A stretch of DNA of 64,000 bases from Oscillospiraceae bacterium (GTDB lineage Bacteria; Bacillota; Clostridia; Oscillospirales; Ruminococcaceae), in assembly GCA_017505635.1 (NCBI GenBank), contig JAFVOU010000017.1:1-64000 (forward strand). Direction: 5' to 3'. The notes beneath the pieces are model-generated. The model did no database searches, was not told the origin of the DNA, and saw only the letters and a list, made by a program, of their open reading frames with translations. A program made the translations under genes and the position numbers. Of the stretch, positions 42,218 to 52,466 are shown in pieces. Numbering within the stretch: the stretch's first letter is position 1; the number at the start of each line of letters is the position of its first letter.

Positions 42218-43513
42218 TTACCATTTTACATTTCTGCGACAGGTAATAAGGCGCCATACAGGAAGAATGTAGAGGAAAACCGCAAAAGGAATGGATGCAA
42301 GGTCTGCCCCGGCGGCAGCCAGCGGTACGCCCGAAGCAATTGACCACGGTACAAGGGCGGCAACCACAACAGCGGTATCTTCAAGGTTTATTGCAAAACG
42401 TCTGTTGTCCTTTTCTGCATTCTGGCAAAGCTGAAATGTAAGTATAATCGCAAGGGTCTGATTGCAGGCAACCATAGATGCGGCAGCGGCAGCAATCAGT
42501 GTTGCTGTGTAAGAAGATGTTTTTTCGTACAGTGCAGCAATTTTGCCCTCTATACCGTCAAGCAGACCGGTTTGTTTAAAGATACCGGAATAAGATGAAG
42601 ATATACATACAATGGCGCCTGCTTTAAGCATGGATACCATACCTCCGCCGTTCATCATTGCGGCAACCTGAGCATTATGTGCAGTAAAACCCATAACCAT
42701 CATTTTTGGCAAAGCGGCAATATCCACACCCTGAACAAAGATGCATACAGGTATGGAAACTATAATGCTGACAATCATTATAAATTTAACCTTTTTCTTC
42801 ATCAAAGCCAGCACAATAATAACAGCAGCAGGAATAACAGCGATTGGAGATATTACAAATTCCTGTGCAAATATGGCCTGCAGGTCAGGCAAAGCGGCAT
42901 TTGTGCTGTTTAACAATCCGATTGCAAAATATACAATGACGGTGGCATCAAAAGGAACAGCACAGCTTTTTATCATATTTTTAATGTTGTCAAAGATGTC
43001 GGTTTTTGTAAGTTCAGATACCAGCAGTGCACTTGTGGAAACAGGGGAACATCTGTCACCAAAGAACACGCCGCTGAGTATTGCACCGCCAACCAGCAAA
43101 GGATTTGCGCCCACCGCAGCAGACATGGTGGTGCAGATAACACCCATTGTTGCAGCGGTGCCAAAGGCAGTGCCGGTGAGTATTGATACAAAGCAGTTGG
43201 TGATAAACACCATAGGCAGAAAAACAGAAGGGTGTATCAGTTTTATTGCATAGGATACAATAACGGGAATAGTGCCTCCTGCACGCCACAGGGCTGTCAG
43301 CATGCCGATAAGCATAAAGGTGATAAGAATGTTTTTTACAGTTTTTATGCCTTCGCCCATCATAGACAAAAGCTGTTTTGGGCCAAAGCCTTTTTTAAAG
43401 CCGTAAAGCCAGAACAGCCCAAGCCCGCCGATAAGGGCAATAAGTAAAGGTATATCAAAAATTACGCACAGCAACAGCAGTACGCAAAACAGAATAATAA
43501 TTGTCATTTCCAT
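42218..43513 (-). CDS. NhaC-family Na+/H+ antiporter-like protein
   Basis: The product has 431 residues with about eleven hydrophobic segments. FVSILTGTAFGTAATMGVIC and GGAILSGVFFGDRCSPVSTS are the conserved regions of the NhaC ion-transporter family; MNGGGMVSMLKAGAIV and CNQTLAIIL lie further on. Some members exchange organic substrates for sodium or protons (MleN type), so the ion pair is not certain. The start is the ATG at 43513 with GGAG eight bases upstream. It is leftward, and a 22-codon gene with its own terminator lies just upstream in the same direction. Confidence 0.88.
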   Translation of the reverse strand: MEMTIIILFCVLLLLCVIFDIPLLIALIGGLGLFWLYGFKKGFGPKQLLSMMGEGIKTVKNILITFMLIGMLTALWRAGGTIPVIVSYAIKLIHPSVFLPMVFITNCFVSILTGTAFGTAATMGVICTTMSAAVGANPLLVGGAILSGVFFGDRCSPVSTSALLVSELTKTDIFDNIKNMIKSCAVPFDATVIVYFAIGLLNSTNAALPDLQAIFAQEFVISPIAVIPAAVIIVLALMKKKVKFIMIVSIIVSIPVCIFVQGVDIAALPKMMVMGFTAHNAQVAAMMNGGGMVSMLKAGAIVCISSSYSGIFKQTGLLDGIEGKIAALYEKTSSYTATLIAAAAASMVACNQTLAIILTFQLCQNAEKDNRRFAINLEDTAVVVAALVPWSIASGVPLAAAGADLASIPFAVFLYILPVWRLITCRRNVKW

Positions 43514-43580
43514 AGAAATATCTCCATACAATTGGGCTTTTGCAATATGTTATTAAAGAATAGCATAAAAAATCCTGTTT

Positions 43581-43612
43581 GTAAAACAAAAGAACCGTCA
43601 TCACGACGGTTC
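43581..43612 (-). terminator. Terminator of the 22-codon gene
   Basis: GAACCGTC/GACGGTTC, perfect 8-bp stem with an ATCAC loop. On the minus strand it is followed by TTTTGTTTTAC. It starts eight bases after the stop of the small gene at 43620 and lies upstream of nhaC. Confidence 0.85.
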
Positions 43613-43619
43613 CTTTGCG

Positions 43620-43688
43620 TTAAGAGAAAAAGTATATGAGGAAATGCAAGACAAATCCGTCAGCCTGAAAACGAATTGTCTTTGCCAT
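43620..43688 (-). CDS. 22-residue small protein, function unknown
   Basis: The reading frame ATG-TAA encodes 22 residues: a basic-polar start (MAKTIRFQADG) and a hydrophobic end (FVLHFLIYFFS). It has a strong ribosome binding site, AAAGGTGAT, six bases before the ATG, and an intrinsic terminator eight bases after the stop. Such a complete gene layout is unlikely by chance in a 360-base gap. The hydrophobic tail could insert in the membrane or make this a secreted signal or leader. It lies between hpf (divergent) and nhaC (same direction). I do not recognise the peptide. Confidence 0.6.
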   Translation of the reverse strand: MAKTIRFQADGFVLHFLIYFFS

Positions 43689-43795
43689 TATATTATCACC
43701 TTTGTTTAAAAAAGTTTGTCGAAAGATAGTTTTGTTCAAAAATTATTTTTTAAAAGAAATATGTGTACAAACTGTTAAAACTGCAAAGTTTTGTG

Positions 43796-43824
43796 TTGAA
43801 AAAATATGTGCATTGTGCTAATAT
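43796..43824 (+). promoter_or_regulatory. Promoter of hpf
   Basis: TTGAAA (43796-43801), a 17-base spacer and TAATAT (43819-43824), preceded by TGC (extended -10). The leader has a small GATAC/GTATC hairpin before CAGGAGGT. Confidence 0.6.
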
Positions 43825-43872
43825 ATTTACAAGATACTCAGGTATCTAACTTCACCTCAGGAGGTACAATCT

Positions 43873-44403
43873 ATGAAGATTAACACAACCGGCAGAAAAT
43901 GTACATTGAAACCAACCTTTTTGAACAGTGTAGAGGAAAAACTTGGCAAACTTGATAAGTTCTTCCCTGAGGAAGTACAGGCACACGTAACAGTTACTGT
44001 AGAAAAAGACTGGCAGACAGTTGAAATTACAATCAAGGACCGTTACGCATCATTCCGCAGCGAAAAGAGCGCACCAAAAATGGAACTTGCTCTGGAAGCA
44101 GCAGTAGAAAAACTGGAATCTATGATTGTTAAAAACAAAAATAAGATTTCACGCAAGCACAAGGGCAACGCTTACAAATACGAAGAACTTCCTGTTCTCC
44201 CTGTAGGCGAAGAAGAGGAAGAAGAATACGAAATCGTTCGCAAAAAAGTATTCAACCTCCAGCCTCAGTCAGTTGACGATGCAATTCTGGAAATGAATAT
44301 GCTTGACCACACATTCTTTATGTTCAAAGATATTGTAACAGGCGAAATCAACGTAGTTTACAAACGCAAAGACGGCAAATACGGCTTGCTTTTACCGGAA
44401 TAA
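43873..44403 (+). CDS. hpf: Ribosome hibernation promoting factor, long form
   Basis: The product has 176 residues: an N-terminal RaiA/YfiA domain (about 1-100, with KLGKLDKFFPEEVQAHVTV and the basic KNKNKISRKHKG) and a C-terminal dimerisation domain (about 120-176, VVRKKVFNLQPQSVDDAILE through YGLLLPE). The long form pairs 70S ribosomes into inactive 100S dimers in stationary phase. It is monocistronic, with a promoter and RBS upstream and a terminator 15 bases after the stop. Confidence 0.96.
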   Translation: MKINTTGRKCTLKPTFLNSVEEKLGKLDKFFPEEVQAHVTVTVEKDWQTVEITIKDRYASFRSEKSAPKMELALEAAVEKLESMIVKNKNKISRKHKGNAYKYEELPVLPVGEEEEEEYEIVRKKVFNLQPQSVDDAILEMNMLDHTFFMFKDIVTGEINVVYKRKDGKYGLLLPE

Positions 44404-44417
44404 ACTAATATAATATA

Positions 44418-44445
44418 AGGGCTCCGTTATCGGAGCCCTGTTTTT
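44418..44445 (+). terminator. Terminator of hpf
   Basis: AGGGCTCCG/CGGAGCCCT, perfect 9-bp stem, TTAT loop, followed by GTTTTT. Confidence 0.95.
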
Positions 44446-44511
44446 GACTGACATAGTTATGTCAGTTTTTATCCGCAAAACCAACCCTTTAATAAAGAAA
44501 GAGAGTTTTAA

Positions 44512-45630
44512 ATGCAATATACATTAATCGCACCGTGTTATTTCGGCACCGAATCTGTGCTCAGCTACGAAGTTAAAAAACTTGGCGCAACAGACGTGGA
44601 GGTTTCCGACGGCAAGGTGACTTTCAAAGGCGATGAACATATCATCGCTGCAGCAAACATCAATCTGCGCACAGCCGAACGCGTTGTTATTCTGCTTAAA
44701 GAATTCAAGGCAAAAACCTTTGACGAACTGTTCGACGGTGTTTTTTCTATCGACTGGGCTTCCCTTATGCCAAAGGATGCACAGTTTCCGGTTAAAGGTT
44801 CGTCCCTTTCTTCCACACTTTCCAGTGTACCTGCCTGCCAGAAGATAGTAAAAAAGGCGATTGTTGAAAGCATGAAAAAAGGTCACAACACAAAAATCCT
44901 TTCCGAAACAGGCAACCTTTACAAAATCCGTGTTGCACTCAGAAAAGATGTTGTTTCCGTTATGCTGGACACATCAGGTGACGGTCTGCACAAGCGCGGT
45001 TACCGCCGCAACAGCGGTGAGGCACCGATCAAGGAAACACTGGCAGCTGCTATTGTTGACCTTGCCCGTGTAAGAAGTGACAGCGTTATTCAGGACCCGT
45101 TTGCAGGCAGCGGTACTCTGCTTATTGAAGCAGCACAGAAAGCTTTGAACATTGCACCTGGCTTAAAACGCCGTTTTGCAGCAGAAGAATATGCATTTAT
45201 CCCTAAAGAAGTATGGGACGAAGAACGCAGCAAGGCTCGTGCCGCAATCAACCGTGATGTGGCATTTAAGGCATACGGCTTTGACATTGACCCGTTTGTG
45301 CTGGAAATCGCAAAGAAAAATGCCGAAAAAGCAGGTGTAGGCGGTGTGGTAAGCTTCTTTACAGCTGATGTAAAATCCTTCTCTCCACAGGAAGATGCAG
45401 TGGTTATCACAAACCCGCCTTACGGCGAACGTCTTGGTGACATCGAAACAGCAGCACAGCTGGAAAAAACACTGTCCCGCCGTCTTGAACAGAACCCTGT
45501 AAAGGCAAGTTATATCATAACAGCTGATGCAGAGTTCGAAAACAACTTTGGCAAAAAAGCAAAAAAACGCCGCAAACTGTACAACGGTATGATACCTTGT
45601 CAGCTTTATATGTACTATGGCGACAAATAA
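44512..45630 (+). CDS. THUMP-domain class I SAM-dependent RNA methyltransferase
   Basis: The product has 372 residues. An N-terminal ferredoxin-like/THUMP region (about 1-155, YTLIAPCYFGTESVLSYEVK) binds RNA; the C-terminal Rossmann domain has DPFAGSGTLLIEAA near 193-206 and NPPYGERLGD near 301-310, the N6-adenine or N2-guanine methyltransferase motif. It matches the YpsC/RlmL-N group, likely acting on 23S rRNA guanine. The target base is inferred from the family. AAAGAGAG precedes the ATG; monocistronic. Confidence 0.92.
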   Translation: MQYTLIAPCYFGTESVLSYEVKKLGATDVEVSDGKVTFKGDEHIIAAANINLRTAERVVILLKEFKAKTFDELFDGVFSIDWASLMPKDAQFPVKGSSLSSTLSSVPACQKIVKKAIVESMKKGHNTKILSETGNLYKIRVALRKDVVSVMLDTSGDGLHKRGYRRNSGEAPIKETLAAAIVDLARVRSDSVIQDPFAGSGTLLIEAAQKALNIAPGLKRRFAAEEYAFIPKEVWDEERSKARAAINRDVAFKAYGFDIDPFVLEIAKKNAEKAGVGGVVSFFTADVKSFSPQEDAVVITNPPYGERLGDIETAAQLEKTLSRRLEQNPVKASYIITADAEFENNFGKKAKKRRKLYNGMIPCQLYMYYGDK

Positions 45631-45645
45631 TTTTTAATTTACAGG

Positions 45646-45687
45646 CCACTGTCTTCAGAAATATTCTGAGGATGGTGGTTTTTTTGT
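45646..45687 (+). terminator. Terminator of the THUMP methyltransferase gene
   Basis: CCAC...TCTTCAGA pairs with TCTGAGGA...GTGG (inner mismatch), followed by TTTTTTTGTTTG. Confidence 0.85.
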
Positions 45688-45792
45688 TTGTGCCAAAAAC
45701 AGACAGCACATATTTTTGCACATATGATTGTTTAAAATGTATTTACACTATGGTATAATAATTTAATAATTAATTTTTATCGGAGGGACAAT

Positions 45793-48700
45793 ATGCTGCA
45801 GTTGGTTATCGGCACGTCAGGTACGGGCAAAAGTGTTTTTATCAGAGAAAAGATACAGCACAATGCAAAACTTGGCAGAAAAAGCATACTGATAGTACCT
45901 GAACAGTTCAGCAAAACGGGGGAGGCCGAGATTTTTTCCGCATTGGAAAAAAGTCAGTTCGGTCTGGTAAGTGTGTTCAGCTTTACATCACTGCTGCGTG
46001 ATGTCTGGACTGAAAACGGAAAAGCTCCTTTGCCTGTGCTGACCGATGCAGGCAAGGCGGTTATAGCAAAAAAAAGTCTGCAGAATGTTCATAAACAGAT
46101 AAGCAGCTATGGCAATCAGAAGCACAACACCGGCTTTGCCTTTGAACTTGCCCGTATTTTTGAGGATTTCAGACGGAATGGCATAGACAGCACAAAACTG
46201 TACGAGGCAGCACAGAAAGCACCCGAAATAAACGGAAAACTTAAAGATGTGGCGCAGATTTACAGCGAATACAGTGCGCATATATCTGCCGCAGGTGCAG
46301 ATATGGAACAGATGTATCTCGAACTTGCGCAGACTTTGCCTGTAAGCTACACCGACAGCACAGAATTTTTTGTGGATGGTTTTGAAAGCTTTACCCACGG
46401 CCAGCTTGCGGTGCTTTCCCGCATAATGGAAAAGGCGGACAATGTTTACATCACCCTTACCGCCGATGATATTTTTGACCGGTGGAACGGCACGCACCCT
46501 TTAAGTTACACGGCACAGACCGCCACACAGCTTGTAAATGCGGCAAAAAAAGCAGATGTTCAGGTGGCAAAACCGATAAAGCTTGAGACACAGCATCGTT
46601 TTAAAAATGCAACCCTTTGCGGTGTTGATAAGTTTATACTTTCACAGCCTTTTGAAAACTGTGGTGAAGAAACACAGGAAAACGCCTTTGTAACAGCCTT
46701 TTCAAACCAGTTTGCAGAGGTCAGCTTTGCTGCGGCAAAAATCACACAGCTTACAAAGCAGGGCTACAGTTACGACGATATTGCCGTTGTGTGTCCGCAG
46801 CTGGACAAATACGAACATCAGCTGCAGGAAAGTTTTACCCTTGCAGGCATTCCGTACTTTATCGACCAGAGCAGAATAATTCTTTCTTCTGCTCCTGTTG
46901 TGCTGTTTAAAAATGTGCTGGAAATTATGGACAAAGGGGTAAATGCCGCAACGGTTATGCCCCTGCTTAAAACACAGCTTACCTGCTTTGACGGCGAAAC
47001 TGTGGACCTGCTTGAAAACTATCTGTTTATATGGCAGGACCAGCAGTTAAGCTGGAAGGACGGTTTTTCCCTGCCTTACAGCGGCATAACATCAGTCGAC
47101 AGTGAAAAGGACAGGGAAATACTTGCCAATATAAACACCCTTGTAACAGGGCTGTACCGCGTGTTCAGCCTTGCGTACAATTTTGGCGAAGAAAATACAG
47201 CGCAGAATATTCTCACTGCTATGTACAACATTATCGGCGATTTAAAGGCCGAAGAAATCTTAACACAACTGATAAGCGAAACAACAGATAAAGAAAAAGC
47301 CGATTTGTTTATCCGTCAGTGGGAATGTGCGGTGGACTGTATAGACCAGCTTTACCGCATCTGTGGCAGTATGGTTATGCGGCCAAGAGAACTGCAGGAA
47401 CTGTTTATGCTTATGGTACAGGGCACCGAAATAGGCTTTGCACCGCAGACACAGGACTGTGTTATGATTTCCACCCCGCAGCGTATGAAAATCGATGCAG
47501 TAAAAGCAGTGTTTGTACTTGGGGCATCCCAGGATGTTTTTCCTGCCATTGTATCCGCTTCGTCAATTCTTTCGGATGCGGATATACAGTATCTTAAGGA
47601 CAACCAGATGGAGATAAGTGCTGATTTTTCACAGCGCTTTGCTTTTGAAAATCTGTATTTTTATAAAACACTTACCACAGCACAGGAAAAACTGTTTATA
47701 TCCTGTGCAGGCAGAAATATCGACAGTCAGGAGATTCTCTCTGCTGAAATTGAGGGGATAAAATCAGCCCTTAATCTGAAAGCTGCAGCCCTTGAAACCG
47801 AGGACTACTGCATCACACCGCAGTTTTTCACCCAGTATCTGGGCGAAACTGTGGGTGCAGGCGGTGCGCAGATACTTGAAAAAATGGGTATGGAAGCGCC
47901 CAAAACAGCCGAAAGAAGCTTTGAAATTCAAAATAAGGAATATATAAAACAGCTGCTGGGAGAACATATGATAATCTCTCCTACAGCATCGGAAAACTAC
48001 TACAAATGTCCGTTCGGATATTTTGTGCGCAATCTTCTGCACATATATCCGCTGGAAAAAGCACAGGTGTCCCAGCGTGAGGCAGGCAACTATCTGCATA
48101 CTGTGGCACAGCAGGTTATTCAGCACTACGGCGAAGATTACGGCAAAGCAAAATGGGAAGAAATTGCACAGCTTACCGAAACTGTGGTGGATAAATATCT
48201 GGAAGAAAACTATCCGCAAAAGGTACGGGACAGCGCACGTTTTGCCTCTTTAAGCAGCGATATGCACACAAATGCACTGCATCTGCTGCAGTATATACAC
48301 ACCGAACAGCAAAGCGGCAGTTTCCGCCCCGTTGCCTTTGAAAAAACTATAGGTTTTGACAGCGATGTAAAACCTGTGACAATAAAACTGGACAGCGGCG
48401 AAAAGGTTAGCATTGTGGGCGTGTGTGACCGCATTGATGTAATGCACGAAGACGGCAAGGATTATATCCGTATTGTGGACTATAAGACAGGCACAAAAAA
48501 GTTCAGCCTTGAGGATGTATACAATGGTCTTTCCGGCCAGCTGCTGCTGTATATGAACAGTGTGCTGCAAAGCACTGCATTTGGCGAAAACCCAAAACCT
48601 GCAGCGGTTATCTATCAGCCAAGTGATGCAGCCTTTAAATTTGACAAGGATGACGGGCTGTATACCCCTGTGGGCATGGCTCTTGGCAGCGAAGAAGTTT

Positions 48701-49014
48701 CGCAGGGCTTCGACAGCGAAGCAGAGGGACGTTTTGGGGTTTTAAAAGGCACCGAAAAGATAAAAAGTCTCAGCGGCAGTGAAGTTGTGGACGAAAAAAT
48801 GTTTGCCGCTGTGCTTGACTTTACAAAAGAAAAAATAAAAGAAATGGCAAAGGATGTTTACGACGGCAACTTTGCCAATCAGCCAATGGACCTTGGCAAC
48901 GATGTTACAAACTGTCAGTGGTGCGGATACCGTGCAATCTGCCGTGAGGCAGGCGCGACCAAGCCAAGACAGAAAGCAGATTTCAGAGTAAAGGAGGATA
49001 ATGCAGATGGCTAA
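45793..49014 (+). CDS. addB: ATP-dependent helicase/deoxyribonuclease subunit AddB
   Basis: The product has 1073 residues. Walker A is GTSGTGKS (7-14), opening a UvrD-like but largely inactive helicase fold. The C-terminal RecB-like nuclease has IRIVDYKTGTKKF. The four iron-sulfur cysteines are visible as YYKCPFGY (near 737) and CQWCGYRAIC at the C-terminus. AddB recognises Chi and cuts the 5' strand during double-strand break repair with AddA. An extended -10 (TGG-TATAAT, 45754-45759) lies upstream. addA overlaps its 3' end by eight bases. Confidence 0.96.
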   Translation: MLQLVIGTSGTGKSVFIREKIQHNAKLGRKSILIVPEQFSKTGEAEIFSALEKSQFGLVSVFSFTSLLRDVWTENGKAPLPVLTDAGKAVIAKKSLQNVHKQISSYGNQKHNTGFAFELARIFEDFRRNGIDSTKLYEAAQKAPEINGKLKDVAQIYSEYSAHISAAGADMEQMYLELAQTLPVSYTDSTEFFVDGFESFTHGQLAVLSRIMEKADNVYITLTADDIFDRWNGTHPLSYTAQTATQLVNAAKKADVQVAKPIKLETQHRFKNATLCGVDKFILSQPFENCGEETQENAFVTAFSNQFAEVSFAAAKITQLTKQGYSYDDIAVVCPQLDKYEHQLQESFTLAGIPYFIDQSRIILSSAPVVLFKNVLEIMDKGVNAATVMPLLKTQLTCFDGETVDLLENYLFIWQDQQLSWKDGFSLPYSGITSVDSEKDREILANINTLVTGLYRVFSLAYNFGEENTAQNILTAMYNIIGDLKAEEILTQLISETTDKEKADLFIRQWECAVDCIDQLYRICGSMVMRPRELQELFMLMVQGTEIGFAPQTQDCVMISTPQRMKIDAVKAVFVLGASQDVFPAIVSASSILSDADIQYLKDNQMEISADFSQRFAFENLYFYKTLTTAQEKLFISCAGRNIDSQEILSAEIEGIKSALNLKAAALETEDYCITPQFFTQYLGETVGAGGAQILEKMGMEAPKTAERSFEIQNKEYIKQLLGEHMIISPTASENYYKCPFGYFVRNLLHIYPLEKAQVSQREAGNYLHTVAQQVIQHYGEDYGKAKWEEIAQLTETVVDKYLEENYPQKVRDSARFASLSSDMHTNALHLLQYIHTEQQSGSFRPVAFEKTIGFDSDVKPVTIKLDSGEKVSIVGVCDRIDVMHEDGKDYIRIVDYKTGTKKFSLEDVYNGLSGQLLLYMNSVLQSTAFGENPKPAAVIYQPSDAAFKFDKDDGLYTPVGMALGSEEVSQGFDSEAEGRFGVLKGTEKIKSLSGSEVVDEKMFAAVLDFTKEKIKEMAKDVYDGNFANQPMDLGNDVTNCQWCGYRAICREAGATKPRQKADFRVKEDNADG

Positions 49015-52000
49015 AGACTGGACAACACAACAGAAACAGGCACTTGAAGCTGACGGCACGCTTACCGTGCTTTCGGCGGCGGCAGGCAGCGGCAAAACCA
49101 CTGTACTGGTGGAAAAAGCACTGCGTATTCTTCTTGACGAACAAAACAAAACTCCTGCCGACCGTCTGCTTATCGTTACCTTTTCCAACGCATCTGCAAA
49201 GGAATTTAAAAACAAAATAGAAAAGGGCATCAACGAAGCTATACGCAACAATCCTGGCAATTCCTATATAAAATCCCAGAAAATTGCCCTGCAGAAAGCG
49301 GATATATCCACTATCCACTCCTTCTGCATAAAGCTTGCAAGGGAGAATTTTGAGGCGCTGGATATCGCCCCTGACTTTGCAATCTGCGATGAGGCAAAAA
49401 GTCTGCTTATACATCAGAAAGCTATTGACGCCGCTATGGAATACGGCTACACACTGCCCGATTTTGCAAACTTTGTAACGCTTTTCGGCAAATCAAGTCA
49501 GGATAAACAGGTACGGGAATTTCTGCAGTATATGTATTATTACTTTTCGGCACTGCCATTCCCGCAGCAGAAAGCACAGCAGCTTTGTAAGCTGGCACAG
49601 AGCGAAAATTTCCGTGAAAGTGAAATATATAAATATCTGTGGAAATCTATAGGCGAACAGGTGGACTATGCGGTTTATCTTGTAAACCGCATGTATCAGC
49701 TTGCAGATACGGGCGGTGTTCAGGGCTACGAAAACGGCATGGCGCTTGTTGCAAAATCTGTGGCACTTATGGCAGAGGCTTACAAAAAAGGGGATGCAAT
49801 GGCGGTAAAGGCAATAGCCGCAGACAAACTGCCATCCCTTGGCAGGGTGAAAAGCAAAAGTGATTTTTCCGTTGCAATAGGTAATGTCAACAAGGAACTT
49901 AAGGATGTTATGGCGGATATCGCCGAAGATGCAGATTATCTGGACGGAGAAAGATACCGCACGCAGCAACAGCAGACACAGAAATACATCAGTGCACTTA
50001 CCGATGTTTTTGTGTTCTATTCACAGAAACTTATGGAAATCAAAAAGCAGGAAAAAGCCTTTGAATTTTCCGATTTTGAGCATTTTGCGGTGGAACTGCT
50101 GGTCGATAAAAACGGCGGCAGAACAAAACTTGCACAGTCTCTCAGCGAAAAATATGTAAAGATAATGGAAGACGAGTTTCAGGACACAAGCTTTGTTCAG
50201 GATATGATTTTCAAAACCATAGCAAAGGACGACGAGGCGAATTTGTTTGTGGTAGGGGATGTAAAGCAGTCCATCTATGGTTTCCGCAAGGCTTCGCCGC
50301 AGATTCTGTTGGAAAAACGTTCCAGAGAACTTATCGACAAACGCCTTGGCAGAACAGTTGTGCTGCCAAACAATTTCCGCAGTGAAGTTGCGGTTATAAA
50401 AGCGGTGAACTACCTGTTTGAAAATATAATGAGCAGGGAACTTGGCGGCGTTGATTATAAATACGGCGAGCAGCTGCTGCCTGCACCAAAACGCAAAGAC
50501 ACAGGCAAAGTGGGGGCAGAAATTATAATAACTGCCGAAAATGAACCGCAGCTTGTGGCACATAAGATACACGATATGGTTGCAGAGGGATATATTATCG
50601 GCGACGGAGAAGATAAACGCCCTGTAAAATACGATGATTTTTGCATTCTGCTGCGCAACAAAAAACGTTTTGAACAGTTCAGCGAAGCTCTCAAACAGCT
50701 TGGTATAAACAGCTTTGTAAAGGACGAAAAACCTCTGCTGGAAAAACCCGAGGTGCAAAGCGTCATATCCCTGCTTAAGGTGATAAACAATCCTATGCAG
50801 GAGGTTTATCTGACGGCGGGTATGTTCGGCGAAATTTTCGGGTTTACCCTTGATGAAATCCTCGGGCTTAAATTAAAGGACAAAAAAGAAAATCTTTACC
50901 GCCTGCTTGTGCACAGCGAAGATGAAAAAGCGCAGAATTTCCTTGCGATGCTTAAGGAATTTTCCTTTGCGGCAAAGATTTATTCGCCTGATAAGCTTAC
51001 CGACTATATCATCAATGCAACGGGATATTACACACGCCTTTCCTTCAGCGACAAGGGCGGAGAAAAACGCGAAAACCTGCGCCGTTTTATACTGTTTGCC
51101 AAAAACTATGTGTCGGGATATCAAAGCAGTCTGGGGGATTTTCTGCGGTATATTGACCTGTGCATCGAAAGCGGTAAGGCACAGGGCGAAAGTTTCCGTC
51201 AGCCTGCAGATACAGTTGCCATTATGACAATGCACACTTCAAAAGGGCTGGAATTTCCGGTTTGTTTTATCAGCGGTCTTGGTACAGCATTTAACAAAAT
51301 GGACCGCGCCAACCGCCTGATGATTGACCCTGTGCTTGGCATGGCAACCTATGCCAACGAAAAATTCGGCTACAACCGCTCAACTGCGGGCATCCACGCC
51401 ATAAAGAAAAAGGTTCTGGCGGCAAATGCCGATGACGAAATGCGCCTTTTGTATGTTGCTGCAACCCGTGCAAAGAATAAAATGTTCTTTACAGCGCAGT
51501 ATACAAATATGTTTACCAAAAACACTTTGCAGAAACTGTACGAACGCACAGGCGAGGAAATAAGCGGTTATGCACTTAAAAAGGCAAACACGCCGATGGA
51601 CTGGATACTTGCGGGCTATCTGCATCATCCCGCACTGGCAGACGGATTTTTTGTGAACAAGGATACCGAAGACGGCACATATCTTTCCTTCGCATACGAA
51701 GATGCTGATATCTGTGAAAAAAACACAGCAGAAGAAAAGGCAGAAAACTGTAAAGTAGCAGCCTTTGACATACAGAAAGCGCAGGAAAACTTTGCCTATG
51801 TCTATCCAAACCTTGCAAAAACAAAACTGCCAATTAAAGTTTCGGTGGGCGAAATTGCCAAGGCACCGCCGCCTGTGGTGCTTAAAAAGCCGGATTTTGC
51901 GGTAAGCCGCGGTGCCTCTGCAGCACAGAAAGGCACACAGATGCACCTTTTTGCACAGCACAGCGACATTCTGCTTGCACGCACAAACCTTGCAAACGAA

Positions 52001-52408
52001 ATCGAAAGACTTGCCGATGCAGGTGTTGTGGACAGAAAACTGCTTGATATGCGGCAGATAGAAACCTTTGTGAATTCCCGCGTGGCAGAAATAATGCTTG
52101 GTGCGGAAAATATATACAAGGAAAAAGAATTTCTTGTGCCTTACGGGGCGGACAGCGCACTGAACGATAAAAACTATACAGGGGAAAATCTTCTGGTGCA
52201 GGGTGTTATCGACTGCCTTGTGATAAACGGCGACAAAGCTGTGGTTATCGACTATAAAACCGACAGGGTGGAAAGTATGCACACACTGTACGAAAGATAC
52301 TCAAAACAGCTGGAATTATACCGCTATGCGGCACAATATCTGTACGATGTAACCAGTGTTGAGTGCATAATCTACAGTTTCCACCTGGGTGAACATATCA
52401 GTTTTTAG
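49007..52408 (+). CDS. addA: ATP-dependent helicase/nuclease subunit AddA
   Basis: The product has 1133 residues. Walker A AAAGSGKTTVL lies at 24-34, followed by IVTFSNASAKEF and other UvrD superfamily 1 motifs such as EDEFQDTS, VGDVKQSIYGFRKA and LLYVAATRAKN; the C-terminal nuclease has VIDYKTD near 1080. It unwinds and cuts DNA ends with AddB to load RecA. Two ATGs are possible (49001 and 49007); GGAGG at 48993-48997 is better spaced for 49007. It overlaps addB by eight bases. Confidence 0.96.
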   Translation: MAKDWTTQQKQALEADGTLTVLSAAAGSGKTTVLVEKALRILLDEQNKTPADRLLIVTFSNASAKEFKNKIEKGINEAIRNNPGNSYIKSQKIALQKADISTIHSFCIKLARENFEALDIAPDFAICDEAKSLLIHQKAIDAAMEYGYTLPDFANFVTLFGKSSQDKQVREFLQYMYYYFSALPFPQQKAQQLCKLAQSENFRESEIYKYLWKSIGEQVDYAVYLVNRMYQLADTGGVQGYENGMALVAKSVALMAEAYKKGDAMAVKAIAADKLPSLGRVKSKSDFSVAIGNVNKELKDVMADIAEDADYLDGERYRTQQQQTQKYISALTDVFVFYSQKLMEIKKQEKAFEFSDFEHFAVELLVDKNGGRTKLAQSLSEKYVKIMEDEFQDTSFVQDMIFKTIAKDDEANLFVVGDVKQSIYGFRKASPQILLEKRSRELIDKRLGRTVVLPNNFRSEVAVIKAVNYLFENIMSRELGGVDYKYGEQLLPAPKRKDTGKVGAEIIITAENEPQLVAHKIHDMVAEGYIIGDGEDKRPVKYDDFCILLRNKKRFEQFSEALKQLGINSFVKDEKPLLEKPEVQSVISLLKVINNPMQEVYLTAGMFGEIFGFTLDEILGLKLKDKKENLYRLLVHSEDEKAQNFLAMLKEFSFAAKIYSPDKLTDYIINATGYYTRLSFSDKGGEKRENLRRFILFAKNYVSGYQSSLGDFLRYIDLCIESGKAQGESFRQPADTVAIMTMHTSKGLEFPVCFISGLGTAFNKMDRANRLMIDPVLGMATYANEKFGYNRSTAGIHAIKKKVLAANADDEMRLLYVAATRAKNKMFFTAQYTNMFTKNTLQKLYERTGEEISGYALKKANTPMDWILAGYLHHPALADGFFVNKDTEDGTYLSFAYEDADICEKNTAEEKAENCKVAAFDIQKAQENFAYVYPNLAKTKLPIKVSVGEIAKAPPPVVLKKPDFAVSRGASAAQKGTQMHLFAQHSDILLARTNLANEIERLADAGVVDRKLLDMRQIETFVNSRVAEIMLGAENIYKEKEFLVPYGADSALNDKNYTGENLLVQGVIDCLVINGDKAVVIDYKTDRVESMHTLYERYSKQLELYRYAAQYLYDVTSVECIIYSFHLGEHISF

Positions 52409-52466
52409 TCAAAAGGTAAAAATGCCAAAAACCCAGTAAAATAAACAAAAAACCTTGATTTTCCTG

